The position numbers and the translations under genes were made by a program. Below, one piece after another: positions 16,801 to 23,914 of a stretch of 42,553 bases of DNA (position 1 is its first letter; every line of letters begins with the position of its first letter). The notes under the pieces are model-generated. The model saw nothing but the letters and a program-made list of their open reading frames with translations. It did no database searches and was not told the origin of the DNA. The DNA is from Prevotella sp. (GTDB lineage: Bacteria > Bacteroidota > Bacteroidia > Bacteroidales > Bacteroidaceae). The stretch covers positions 1-42,553 of the forward strand of contig JAFZCU010000200.1 in the NCBI GenBank assembly GCA_017556145.1. Direction: 5' to 3'.

Positions 16801-18609
16801 CTGGATGAGGAAGCGGATGGCGTTCGACTCGTCGGCAGCCGTGCCGCTTTCGCCCTCGTTCTGTTGTGTCAGGGGCTCGAAGCGCGTCTGGTTCATGTTG
16901 GCATCCTTGATAAAGAGGTTGCTGCCATAGGTCACCTTGCTGGTGATGAAGTACTGGGCAGCATCACCGAACTCGGCCTGCTGTCCGTCAGTACCGGCAC
17001 CGAAGGCAAAGACGGCTGTCACAGGCTCATTGTCGAGGGTGGCCAGCTGCTGCGGTGCTTTCTGCACGACGCTGATGGAGTAGAGGTAGAAATGGGTTGT
17101 TGCCTCCACCTCCACATAGCCGTTGGCGGCATCAGAGGCATTGGCCTTATACTCAGTCGACTCGGTGGTGTAGATGTTACCGCCGATCTTGATTTCCGTG
17201 AAGTTATAGGGGTGAGCCACCACGGTCACCACGTCGTTCGAAGAGATGACGGGCACGCGGATGATGGTTCCCTGATTGAACTGCACATTGTCGCCGTTGC
17301 TCTTCAGCTTACCCTTGGTAGCATCCACGAAGAGTTCAATGCCGTCGACATCAGAGGCCACCGTGCCGGTGGAACCTTCCACATGTACGTTGGCGATCGA
17401 GGCAGGGATACCTTCCTTCCAGCTCCAGGTTGCAGTTACGTCTGCCACCTCGGCCTTGCCGTGGTTGACGATGGCGACACTGTGGATATAGTCGCGGCCG
17501 CCGAAGGTCAGCGTCAGCTTGGTGGCAGGTCCTTCATACTCGAAGGTGTTCTGACCGCCATCGGAGTCGTTCTTGCCGCTCACGGTGCCAACGGTCTTAC
17601 CCTCGGCATCGGTGATAGTGATGGGCTCACCGCTCGAGTAGGCACAGCCGCCGATGGTAATCGTGGCATCGCCGCCCACCAGGAGCTTGATGGTCTGGCC
17701 GGGGCCGAAGGTCCAGCCGTGGGTGTTATAATAATAGCCGCCGTCGGCAATCTCGATGCACTCATGGTCAGCGGGATCAAAAGCATCGGTGGTCAGGTCA
17801 TAGGCGTAGGCCGTCCCTGCGATGGCAATCTCCATGGGGGTGACAACGGCATAGAGCGACATGTCGCCCTCCACCTTGTCGGTCACCTTCACCTTCTTGC
17901 CGCCCTTGGGGGCATTGAACCAGCCACGGAACACAACGCCGAGGAGCGGAGTGATATCTGCCTGTCCAAAGGCAAATTCGCCGATGGCTGTCTGACCCTT
18001 CACTTTCTGAATGCCGATCGAAGTTGTGCCGTCGACGTCGAAATAGGTCAGCGTAAACTCGGTGTTTAGCTGGGCAATCTCGTCTTCGGTCATGGCGCTC
18101 ACGGCCACGTAGGGACAATAGTCCATGCCGGTGATGGTGAGGGTGGTTGCCTCGCCGGTGTAGTAGAGCACGTCGACATTGCCACGGTCGTTCTTCCAGC
18201 AGCTGGGCGACGATGGGGTCTTGGTGGCCACTTCTTCGCCAGCGGCATTGGTCACTTTAATGGTCTTGGCGCTGTAGGTACACTGTCCCACAGTGATTTT
18301 CACGTTGGTGGCGTTCGGCACTACCACTTTCAGGGCTGTACAGCCATGTTCGCTGTGATACTTGCCACTCACGGTAGCCACGGCACTGGCATCGTCGGCA
18401 GCCACGCGGCTCACTGTTCCGTCGGCAGCCACTGCCACACCGAAGTTCACGGCTGTGCCTTGGCTCTGCTCATCGGCGGTCAGCAGCGTACCGTCCTGGT
18501 TGTTGACGATCACGCTGAAGTCCTTGAAGTCGGCAGCCGCAGCATTTTGTGCCATTCCCAGCATTGCCAGGAACACCACGAGCATTTGCTTCATCTGTTT
18601 TGTTAGCAT
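13801..18609 (-). CDS. Multi-modular CE8 pectin methylesterase
   Basis: A 1602-residue exported protein that removes methyl esters from homogalacturonan. The CE8 catalytic domain lies at about 1010-1330: GQSMDKTII, QDSGNR, the catalytic Asp1146 (CQDTYY) and Asp1169 (GTVDFICGG), and Arg1231 (FGRTW, usually GRPW). The ~1000 residues before it hold accessory modules: an N-terminal beta module (27-172), an InlB-like repeat (185-258), a module with DPADHE...HGWTF (264-383), further beta modules (387-700), then a second InlB-like repeat (795-870) and a second ADHE...HGWAF module (875-1001). The pair InlB-like plus ADHE module is thus duplicated. The C-terminus (IYNLNGQRV...KGLYIRNNKKVVIK) has the short sorting motif. 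It follows pectate lyase by 55 bp and is probably in its operon. Confidence 0.9.
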   Translation of the reverse strand: MLTKQMKQMLVVFLAMLGMAQNAAAADFKDFSVIVNNQDGTLLTADEQSQGTAVNFGVAVAADGTVSRVAADDASAVATVSGKYHSEHGCTALKVVVPNATNVKITVGQCTYSAKTIKVTNAAGEEVATKTPSSPSCWKNDRGNVDVLYYTGEATTLTITGMDYCPYVAVSAMTEDEIAQLNTEFTLTYFDVDGTTSIGIQKVKGQTAIGEFAFGQADITPLLGVVFRGWFNAPKGGKKVKVTDKVEGDMSLYAVVTPMEIAIAGTAYAYDLTTDAFDPADHECIEIADGGYYYNTHGWTFGPGQTIKLLVGGDATITIGGCAYSSGEPITITDAEGKTVGTVSGKNDSDGGQNTFEYEGPATKLTLTFGGRDYIHSVAIVNHGKAEVADVTATWSWKEGIPASIANVHVEGSTGTVASDVDGIELFVDATKGKLKSNGDNVQFNQGTIIRVPVISSNDVVTVVAHPYNFTEIKIGGNIYTTESTEYKANASDAANGYVEVEATTHFYLYSISVVQKAPQQLATLDNEPVTAVFAFGAGTDGQQAEFGDAAQYFITSKVTYGSNLFIKDANMNQTRFEPLTQQNEGESGTAADESNAIRFLIQPNFGLTFTPKKVSLKTTRFGTDNGLLDFSWENPDKSTVSLAVGVKPNRNNGNPNYTEVSYDITGATPAEGTCGLLINLYHLQGAKQIGFGDIVIEGTLNGTEKEVPVLATLTINGKEYTAAKIFDDAYEAEMELSKKVPMISETNPVQATAAKGEIGVIGYVGDNTKCVVTIPMTQGETTIDYVLTLVQKPDFTLTYVDTDKKTVLGEFKREKDETIGQFDLDFATATAEEGMKVRGWFIKTAGGEKYNAETVVTGNINLYAVATEIETASTHKKYVFNLTDKLFDAADHEAFNPSGSYYWHDAQHGWAFKADENNKIDLLVGPKAIVSLTLCRYGSAGDIEIFDAKGKKLGTLPGMNSENVDGEIVAFNYEGEGGILTLKLNTTGEMYLHGVKIVNTAETNYESQGRWYFVKAGSAESLLDVLEIVNGTNAAKDAERSFIYLPNGTYDLNETVKTAISGHNISIIGQSMDKTIIKTAPDKSIEGLGSADMFSVSGTNIYLQDLTLWNALDYYNAGSAGRAAVMQDSGNRTIGKRVRMLSCQDTYYSSNDNMQSYYEDCDIHGTVDFICGGGDVRFVNTQLSLEPRATNGSGSRTVVAPRGTVKFGYVFDGCTVVDLAEGKGNWNFGRTWNNDPITVYLNTTLDENAQKTLIASRWIEKGMNNKDPKVFGEYGTMDINGTDITPQSNKINSFGGTFETILTADQAANYSYDMMFKNNIEKPWDPAALVVQAMAPTNVKLNGKKLTWDNNKDVEYWAVMKNGALIAITTTPAYTIDDTDAAYTVCATNQMGGLSEATSTPTTVKVAKTGYATFYDSEKSYALPSGLKAYIVTQATCDKLTYTELEGIIPAGTAVMLKADKKMEGTYDLTPTKAEASIDGENLLRGSDEATTTFSDIRTPCLFYKLAYGASNSPNANIFGWYWGANDGAAFAIEGHKAWLLIPQDIAGARSYPLVFEEATGIEQPTANANETDEIYNLNGQRVTAPQKGLYIRNNKKVVIK

Positions 18610-18664
18610 AATTGAATGTTGATTAGAGTTACTATATGATTTTGTTCGTTTCGCTTGTTGTTGA

Positions 18665-20419
18665 TTATCTGATGACCTTCGAGGAAACTATCTGTCCATT
18701 GGCCATACGCTCCACACGAATGCTGATGCCACGTTGTGGCTCTGTCAGTCTGTGCCCGTTGAGGTTATAGTACTCTGTGGCGTTGATGGCAGAGGTGCGG
18801 ACATCATGGATGCCGCTGGCTTGCTGAAAGGGAGGGTAATACTCGTCTATTGTCGACTCGGCATCGGCATTGCCTGCCTTCATGATGTCTTCCACGAGGG
18901 AGTTGAGATAGACCTCCAGATTGGTGTACCATTTCTTCTCGGCATCGATTGTATAGGCATTCGGATCCAGGTCACCACCATTGGCCTGCTCCCAGACATC
19001 GGCCATGCCGTCGTTGTCGGCGTCGAAATCAGCGGAGCGCTGACCAGTCGGGAAGTTCTCCTCCGTATAGCCGTTGACGTTGGACACGAGGTCAATCTGG
19101 CCGGCCTTTTTGGTCACAGAACCCGTGTAAGTGGCTGTGCCGTTTTGGGCCTCTTCCATGTAGCGGGCGTCCACTTCGTCGCGATAGAGTGAAGCACCGG
19201 CATTCTCAAGCACCTTATTGAATGCATTGTCTGCACTGTGAGTGGTTACTTCACCGGTTTCGGTAGGTGTATCCAACTTAATCTTTACATAGTCAGTACC
19301 GTCGAAGTCGACGTATTCCACCTTGTCGCCATAATAATGTTTGGGGTCTTTGGTATAACGGTCGTTGTCCTTAATTCTGGTACCCGCATCGTAGTCAACA
19401 CCAGTCCAGTTGTTGTTGGTGACGCTTTGTTTGGCGGTCATCACGTTTCCATTAATATAGTATCGACTAGTCATGCCGACGAGATCTCCTGATGTTGAAT
19501 TGCCTGATGAACCTACCGAGATTGTCGTGATACGGTTTGTATTCGCACCAGGTCCTTGCTTGTAATAGTTATTGACAATGTTAACGTAACCGCCACCAGG
19601 ACCGCCGTAACAGCCATTGCCACAATTGTAAATCACGCTATTGCGGAAATCCACAATCTCCGACTGTACACAGTTTTCCCACTGATATTGGTCGTAAAGC
19701 AGGTTGCTTTTGTACTCATTCCTCATATAGCGGGCACCGTTGAAGCGCGGTGAGCGGTTTACCACATGGGCAATCATATTATGGTGGAAAGATGCCAGTT
19801 TACCACCCCAGATGCCGCCGTAGCCATGAGCGCCCTTACTATGTCCTGGATTGACCAGACTCTCAGCTATTGTACACCACTGCATGGTGAAGTTGTTGTT
19901 GTCGTAGAACGAGGCTACCTCGTCGATACTCCATGAGAAGGAACAGTGGTCGAGGATAATCCCTGTCTTATAACGTTCCCAGATGGCATCTGCGCCATCG
20001 TTCACATCTTTTTCCTGTCCACGACGCGAACGGATGTAGCGGATAATCACATTATTGCCGATACCGTGAATGGTATAATAACGTAGGGTGATGCCAGGGT
20101 AGGGGGCCGTCTGTCCGGCAATCGTCGTGTTGGCAGGAATGCTCAGGTCGGCCACCAAGGGAATGACACCGCCGACATCGAACACAATCGTGCGCGGACC
20201 GCTTTGTTTTAAGGCCCATCTCAGCGAACCTGCTGTTGATCCGTTTCTGTCGTCAAGTAAGTTTGTGACGTGGTAAACCTTTGTCGTGCCATCGCTGCCA
20301 CGTCCGCCGGTGACATAGCGTCCGTGTCCCTCGGCGCCGGGGAAGGCAGGAACTTGTGTCTGTGCTGTCGTCGTCAAACAGATAACAGCCAATGCTAATG
20401 CTGATAAAATTCGGTTCAT
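18665..20419 (-). CDS. PL1 family pectate lyase
   Basis: A 584-residue exported lyase cleaving de-esterified polygalacturonate by beta-elimination. Signal peptide ending TTTAQ (about 20); parallel beta-helix starting FPGAEGHGRYVTGGRGG-like, with the family blocks GSLRWAL, RTIVFDVGG, ILDHCSFSWSIDE, WGGKLASFHHN and NRSPRFNG (catalytic Arg region). Around 455-500 is an Asp-rich segment DFDADNDGMADVWEQ resembling a thrombospondin-3/EF-hand-type calcium site, common in Bacteroidetes lyases. The C-terminus (YYNLNGHRLTEPQRG) again has the short sorting motif. First gene of the operon with pectinesterase and the 47-residue lipoprotein; carries the shared operator. Confidence 0.92.
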   Translation of the reverse strand: MNRILSALALAVICLTTTAQTQVPAFPGAEGHGRYVTGGRGSDGTTKVYHVTNLLDDRNGSTAGSLRWALKQSGPRTIVFDVGGVIPLVADLSIPANTTIAGQTAPYPGITLRYYTIHGIGNNVIIRYIRSRRGQEKDVNDGADAIWERYKTGIILDHCSFSWSIDEVASFYDNNNFTMQWCTIAESLVNPGHSKGAHGYGGIWGGKLASFHHNMIAHVVNRSPRFNGARYMRNEYKSNLLYDQYQWENCVQSEIVDFRNSVIYNCGNGCYGGPGGGYVNIVNNYYKQGPGANTNRITTISVGSSGNSTSGDLVGMTSRYYINGNVMTAKQSVTNNNWTGVDYDAGTRIKDNDRYTKDPKHYYGDKVEYVDFDGTDYVKIKLDTPTETGEVTTHSADNAFNKVLENAGASLYRDEVDARYMEEAQNGTATYTGSVTKKAGQIDLVSNVNGYTEENFPTGQRSADFDADNDGMADVWEQANGGDLDPNAYTIDAEKKWYTNLEVYLNSLVEDIMKAGNADAESTIDEYYPPFQQASGIHDVRTSAINATEYYNLNGHRLTEPQRGISIRVERMANGQIVSSKVIR

Positions 20420-20447
20420 ATATAAATAGGTAGTTTGTATTCCGCTG

Positions 20448-20512
20448 CAAATTTAGGCATTTTATTTCTATTATGAATACTTTCTGCCGGAAAAGTTACT
20501 AAAACGTTTACG
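20448..20512 (-). promoter_or_regulatory. Promoter plus CGTAAACGTT operator of the pectate lyase operon
   Basis: Minus-strand -7 TAAATTTG at 20448-20455, no recognisable -33. The operator is in the opposite orientation to the other three (aaaacgtttacg on the + strand, 20501-20512), yet its CG centre is 50.5 bp above the -7 box. Orientation independence at fixed distance fits a symmetric DNA-binding dimer. Confidence 0.7.
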
Positions 20513-20533
20513 GAGCAAAGGGGGTAAATTCAA

Positions 20534-20571
20534 TCATCCCTGCCTGCTTAATATGAAGCGGGCAGGGATGA
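20534..20571. other. Long stable hairpin upstream of pectate lyase
   Basis: 16-bp arms (20534-20549 and 20556-20571, one mismatch) around a 6-base loop. It is distal to the lipoprotein gene at 20957-21508 and could end its transcript, but neither strand has a good T tract, so terminator function is uncertain. Confidence 0.6.
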
Positions 20572-20610
20572 CGGCTGTTATTTCGGCTTTGGGGTCAACT
20601 ACGGGTCATT

Positions 20611-20743
20611 CAGATAGTCTCTTCGTGCTATCCGGATAGTCTCTATGACGTGTTCAGATAATCCCTATAGGGGTGTTCAAATAATCTGAATGAGTCGTCC
20701 GAGATATCTGAACGAGGCATAGATGCCATCTCTTCGGTTCGTC
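20611..20743. repeat. Degenerate 22-bp tandem array, six units
   Basis: Units begin at 20611, 20633, 20655, 20678, 20700 and 20722 (spacing 22, 22, 23, 22, 22). Each starts with a core like cagatagtct, cggatagtct, cagataatcc, caaataatct, cgagatatct, gatgccatct, followed by a 12-bp half often ending in gtgtt or cgtc. Non-coding; the copies are diverged, with no spacers. Confidence 0.8.
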
Positions 20744-20956
20744 TTGCTTACCATGTACAAGTGAAGTGCAAGGCGAACGCAGAGCCGAGCCCGCTTGAGC
20801 TATGCTGAGCCGCAGCCTTCACTCGCCTGGAACCTAACAGCGGAACTCGGCTGTTGAAGTTCAGTTCACACTCACAAGTGTCTGAACTATGTAATCTCAT
20901 TTCTGATCACGGTCGTCTATACCTGTGACGAATTTCTTGATGGGAACTACATCGGA
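20744..20956. other. Gene-free stretch with palindromes, possibly a dispersed repeat
   Basis: Together with the array and hairpin before it, this completes the ~500-bp gap between the lipoprotein stop and the pectate lyase promoter. It holds a GC-richer block (about 20765-20830) whose ends are ggcga and tcgcc, a small stem aacagc/gctgtt at 20836-20855, and a stem agttcag (20859-20865) / ctgaact (20882-20888). No ORF with signal-peptide or codon character is seen. It resembles intergenic elements repeated in Prevotella genomes, from memory only. Confidence 0.4.
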
Positions 20957-21508
20957 CTATTCCGGGAAATCGAGTTGGGGGCATTTTCCGTCCTTGTCAA
21001 AATCGTATGTGTGAGAAGCATTCATACGCCCCGACGTTATGACAGAGTTGATTGTGCTGCCTTTCAAACCGTTTGGTTGGCCCATACTGCCGGCGGTGCC
21101 GGATTTTATCCCCTTGCCCTTGGCGTTCAATACTGCGTATTCGACAAAATGGGTATTGATGTAAGAATAAGTTTGGTCATCATTTAATGTGACACCTTCC
21201 TTCAAGGTAACCTTGCGCTCAAACTTGAACGAGACAGGCAAGGCTGCCTTAACGGTTTTTACCCAATTCGCGGTGGTGACGGTTTCGGTTTTATCGCCGG
21301 TTCCGTCGTTGTAGGTCACCTTCATATCGGCAATATCCAACATGTCCTGTGTTCCCCAGAAAGTAAAGGTCATTTCGACATAAGCTGGGGTGTCGCCAGA
21401 CTGCTCTTCCGGAGTGCTGGAATCATCGTCACTTCCACAAGCGGTAAATACTGTGGTTGTCATTGCGCAGCAAAGGACAGCTGCGAGCATCATCATAATC
21501 TTTTTCAT
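20957..21508 (-). CDS. Putative lipoprotein of unknown function
   Basis: A 183-residue lipoprotein: signal peptide MKKIMMMLAAVLCCAMTTTV, lipobox FTACGSD (Cys24), then an acidic Ser/Glu linker and a domain of about 145 residues with alternating strands (YVEMTFTFWGTQDML, MKVTYNDGTGDKTE, SFKFERKVTLKEGV). I do not recognise the family. Its leader is strikingly like that of the M13 peptidase gene upstream (LAAVLCCAMT in both). It is third after M13 and S8 with a 62-bp gap, so it may be co-transcribed with them. Confidence 0.7.
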   Translation of the reverse strand: MKKIMMMLAAVLCCAMTTTVFTACGSDDDSSTPEEQSGDTPAYVEMTFTFWGTQDMLDIADMKVTYNDGTGDKTETVTTANWVKTVKAALPVSFKFERKVTLKEGVTLNDDQTYSYINTHFVEYAVLNAKGKGIKSGTAGSMGQPNGLKGSTINSVITSGRMNASHTYDFDKDGKCPQLDFPE

Positions 21509-21552
21509 TGTCGTAATGTGAATAATTAAAAAATGTTGTAAAAAGAACTTCT

Positions 21553-21574
21553 TAACTACTGACTACTTGACTAC
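21553..21574 (-). repeat. Short 7/8-bp-periodic array at the S8 protease stop
   Basis: Units taactac, tgactac, ttgactac (21553-21574, + strand); the last overlaps the stop codon of the protease gene (21571-21573). Same style and placement as the other junction arrays, but shorter and less regular. Confidence 0.5.
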
Positions 21575-23877
21575 TCAGAAAGTCTAATGAGCGTTGAGCC
21601 GCGGCGGCTGACCTGTACGGCATAGACACCTGCGGGGAGCGCAGGCAGGGGGAGGATACCATCGGAGGATGTTTCTGTGCGGAGCACGGGACGCCCGCTG
21701 AGATCGAAAACGGTGACGGTTTCGGAGCTATCGATGCCATCGATATGCAGCGTATGCCCTTCGAGACGGAACTTCAGTCCGACGGGCTGGTGCTTGGATA
21801 TCTCCTTGATGCCCGTCAGTCCAAGAATGTCGAGCAATCCGGCGTAGGCATCAATTTCTCCCCAGCCGTAGTAGACATTCTTGTCGGTGCCAGAGAATTC
21901 AGGTTCTGGCTGAATGCTGGTGCGCTGGATGACGCCCTTGATATCCTCGGGCGTAAGATTCGGATTGGCCTGGAGCCACAGGGCGATGACACCGGCGGTG
22001 ATGGGTGAAGCCATCGACGTGCCGCTCATGGTCCAGATGGCATACTCCTTGCCGAAGGCCTCGCTCTTATAGGCAATCTTCTTCTCGATACTATCCAAAT
22101 CTGCTGACACGAAGAATGAGTTATACACCGAGAGGATGTTATGTCCGGGCGCCACCACGTCGGGCTTCACAAGTCCCGAAACAGTCGGACCGCAAGAGCT
22201 GAAACTGGCCAGATGGCCATCCTCACTGCCAAACTCCCTATAGGTGGCTTCCTCACCACAGATATTGATAAACGACGTACATTGATGCATGGCGCCAACG
22301 GTGATGATACGCTCCACAGAGCCTGGATGAGTGATTGTACGCTGATGGCATCCACGAGAATTCATTGGATTGTCTTCACTGAAATACACATTGTTAAACT
22401 TGCCTGGATATTCTTCTATTTCTAATTCAACAGGCGTGTCGATGAGTATCTTTCCTTTTATTTTATACGAATTGGGATAGGCATCGGATGGTGCGAGGCG
22501 CACACGGTAACCAGCATAGCCGTCAGTAAAAGCCATCGTATTGACAAAAGCCGTGAAGGGGTGGTCTTCAGGATCGTAATCATCCAAAATAAACGGATCC
22601 CAGTCCTCAGGTTCAGGTACACCGCAGCAAAACGCCATGTATTCCTTGCCAAAGGCCGTCACGGCAATGACGTCGCGCGTGTCGATACGGATGGTGTCGG
22701 CCACGCCATCAAAGGTCATCGCCATCTTGAAGAAAGGATTGTCAATCTTAATCCGGATATCAAACATACAACCGTCACCCCCCTGGTAATAGACATCCTG
22801 TTCCAGTGGCTTGTCGGCCTCCTTCTTAACGTAGACAAGTTTGCCACCATCATTGCCTGCCGAAGCCACCACGATCCGCCCAGGACCCAACATCGTGTTG
22901 AGCACAGATTCGAACAACTTGTGGTCTGATTCGAAATAGTCTGGCTCGCCGAAACTCCAGTTCACGACACATGGCTTGCCAAGTTCGTCAGCTTTCTTGA
23001 ATATCTGATAGAGCATGACGATGTCAAACACATCGCTGATTTCTACCGTGAGCAGTTTATCCGTCAGATTCATCTCCCTTATGTGGGAAGCCAAGTATTT
23101 GCTAAGACGGACCATGAAATCGTCACTCACATTCCCCAACGGCATATGACCCCCTATCAGGTCGGCCTCAGGAGCCATTCCCACGAAGCGGCCGTCAAGT
23201 CCGCGGCCTGCCATAGAGCCCCAGACATGGGAACCATGATTGTCGTCTGTCTCACCGGTCGAGTGCTCGGCAGCCAGCACCTCCTCGGGGCTAGTATAAG
23301 TCCTGCCCAGTTCGTCAGGATTGTCGTTTTCTGCCTGTGGTTCCCAGAACCACACGATGCGCGACGTTCCGTCATCATGACGGAAGGCGGGATGCGTGAA
23401 GTCAAAACCGACATCCATCACGCCAGCCAGCACACCCTCGCCCCTGAAAGCCTGAGGCAGTTCCTCACCGCCTGCCCGTGCCTTGTCGACACCGAGTATC
23501 TTGCTCGTGTTGTCGTTATGTGGACGGTTTGGCTCGTTAGCCTCGATCCTCAGGATGGCGTCACAACGGTCTAGCACCCCGAGGCTGTCCATTGGCAGGA
23601 AGGCTGCAAAGATGCCGCCGCCGAAATCCTGAAACACCACACCGCCTTTCTGTTTGATGGAGGAATCACTATCGGTGCTCTCCACCAGAGCCAGGATATA
23701 TCTCACCACAGGGCGACCCTGCGCTCGCAAGGGTATGCCGTTATTTCTCACGGCTGTCTGTTGCTGTTCGAATTTGTTAAGGAGCCACGGTGACATTTTG
23801 GTTTCGGTATTCCACACCTGAGCTGTCATGCTCAGTGTGAAAAGCACCACAAGGACTGTTGATAATTGTCTTTTCAT
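21571..23877 (-). CDS. Secreted S8 (subtilisin-like) serine protease with C-terminal sorting domain
   Basis: A 768-residue exported protease, counted from the ATG at 23877, chosen because it starts a clean signal peptide (MKRQLSTVLVVLFTLSMTAQ); an ORF start 36 bp upstream has none. The catalytic triad is intact: Asp155 (GVMDVGFDF), His214 (DNHGSHVWG) and the Ser of SGTSMASP. An ~200-residue insert between His and Ser blocks matches Bacteroidales S8 proteins. The last ~75 residues (VFDLSGRPVL...LPALPAGVYAVQV) look like a type IX secretion sorting domain, so surface or secreted location is likely. It starts 38 bp after the M13 peptidase stop and probably shares its transcript. Confidence 0.9.
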   Translation of the reverse strand: MKRQLSTVLVVLFTLSMTAQVWNTETKMSPWLLNKFEQQQTAVRNNGIPLRAQGRPVVRYILALVESTDSDSSIKQKGGVVFQDFGGGIFAAFLPMDSLGVLDRCDAILRIEANEPNRPHNDNTSKILGVDKARAGGEELPQAFRGEGVLAGVMDVGFDFTHPAFRHDDGTSRIVWFWEPQAENDNPDELGRTYTSPEEVLAAEHSTGETDDNHGSHVWGSMAGRGLDGRFVGMAPEADLIGGHMPLGNVSDDFMVRLSKYLASHIREMNLTDKLLTVEISDVFDIVMLYQIFKKADELGKPCVVNWSFGEPDYFESDHKLFESVLNTMLGPGRIVVASAGNDGGKLVYVKKEADKPLEQDVYYQGGDGCMFDIRIKIDNPFFKMAMTFDGVADTIRIDTRDVIAVTAFGKEYMAFCCGVPEPEDWDPFILDDYDPEDHPFTAFVNTMAFTDGYAGYRVRLAPSDAYPNSYKIKGKILIDTPVELEIEEYPGKFNNVYFSEDNPMNSRGCHQRTITHPGSVERIITVGAMHQCTSFINICGEEATYREFGSEDGHLASFSSCGPTVSGLVKPDVVAPGHNILSVYNSFFVSADLDSIEKKIAYKSEAFGKEYAIWTMSGTSMASPITAGVIALWLQANPNLTPEDIKGVIQRTSIQPEPEFSGTDKNVYYGWGEIDAYAGLLDILGLTGIKEISKHQPVGLKFRLEGHTLHIDGIDSSETVTVFDLSGRPVLRTETSSDGILPLPALPAGVYAVQVSRRGSTLIRLSE

Positions 23878-23914
23878 TTTGTCTGATATTGTTGTCGTGT
23901 GCATATAAAACAAA

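Noticed and set aside
20534-20571. Strong terminator for the lipoprotein gene at 20957
   Set aside because: The hairpin is stable but more than 380 bp downstream of the gene and without a T tract on either strand; kept only as a hairpin.
20611-20743. CRISPR array
   Set aside because: The 22-bp units are directly adjacent and diverged, there are no unique spacers between identical repeats, and no cas genes are present.
20694-20753. Small minus-strand ORF (about 22 codons) across the 22-bp array
   Set aside because: It is only open by chance through repeat units, has no signal or conserved character, and no translation signal.
23878-23913. Earlier start for the S8 protease
   Set aside because: The extra 12 residues precede a complete signal peptide and would spoil it; the start at 23877 fits better.
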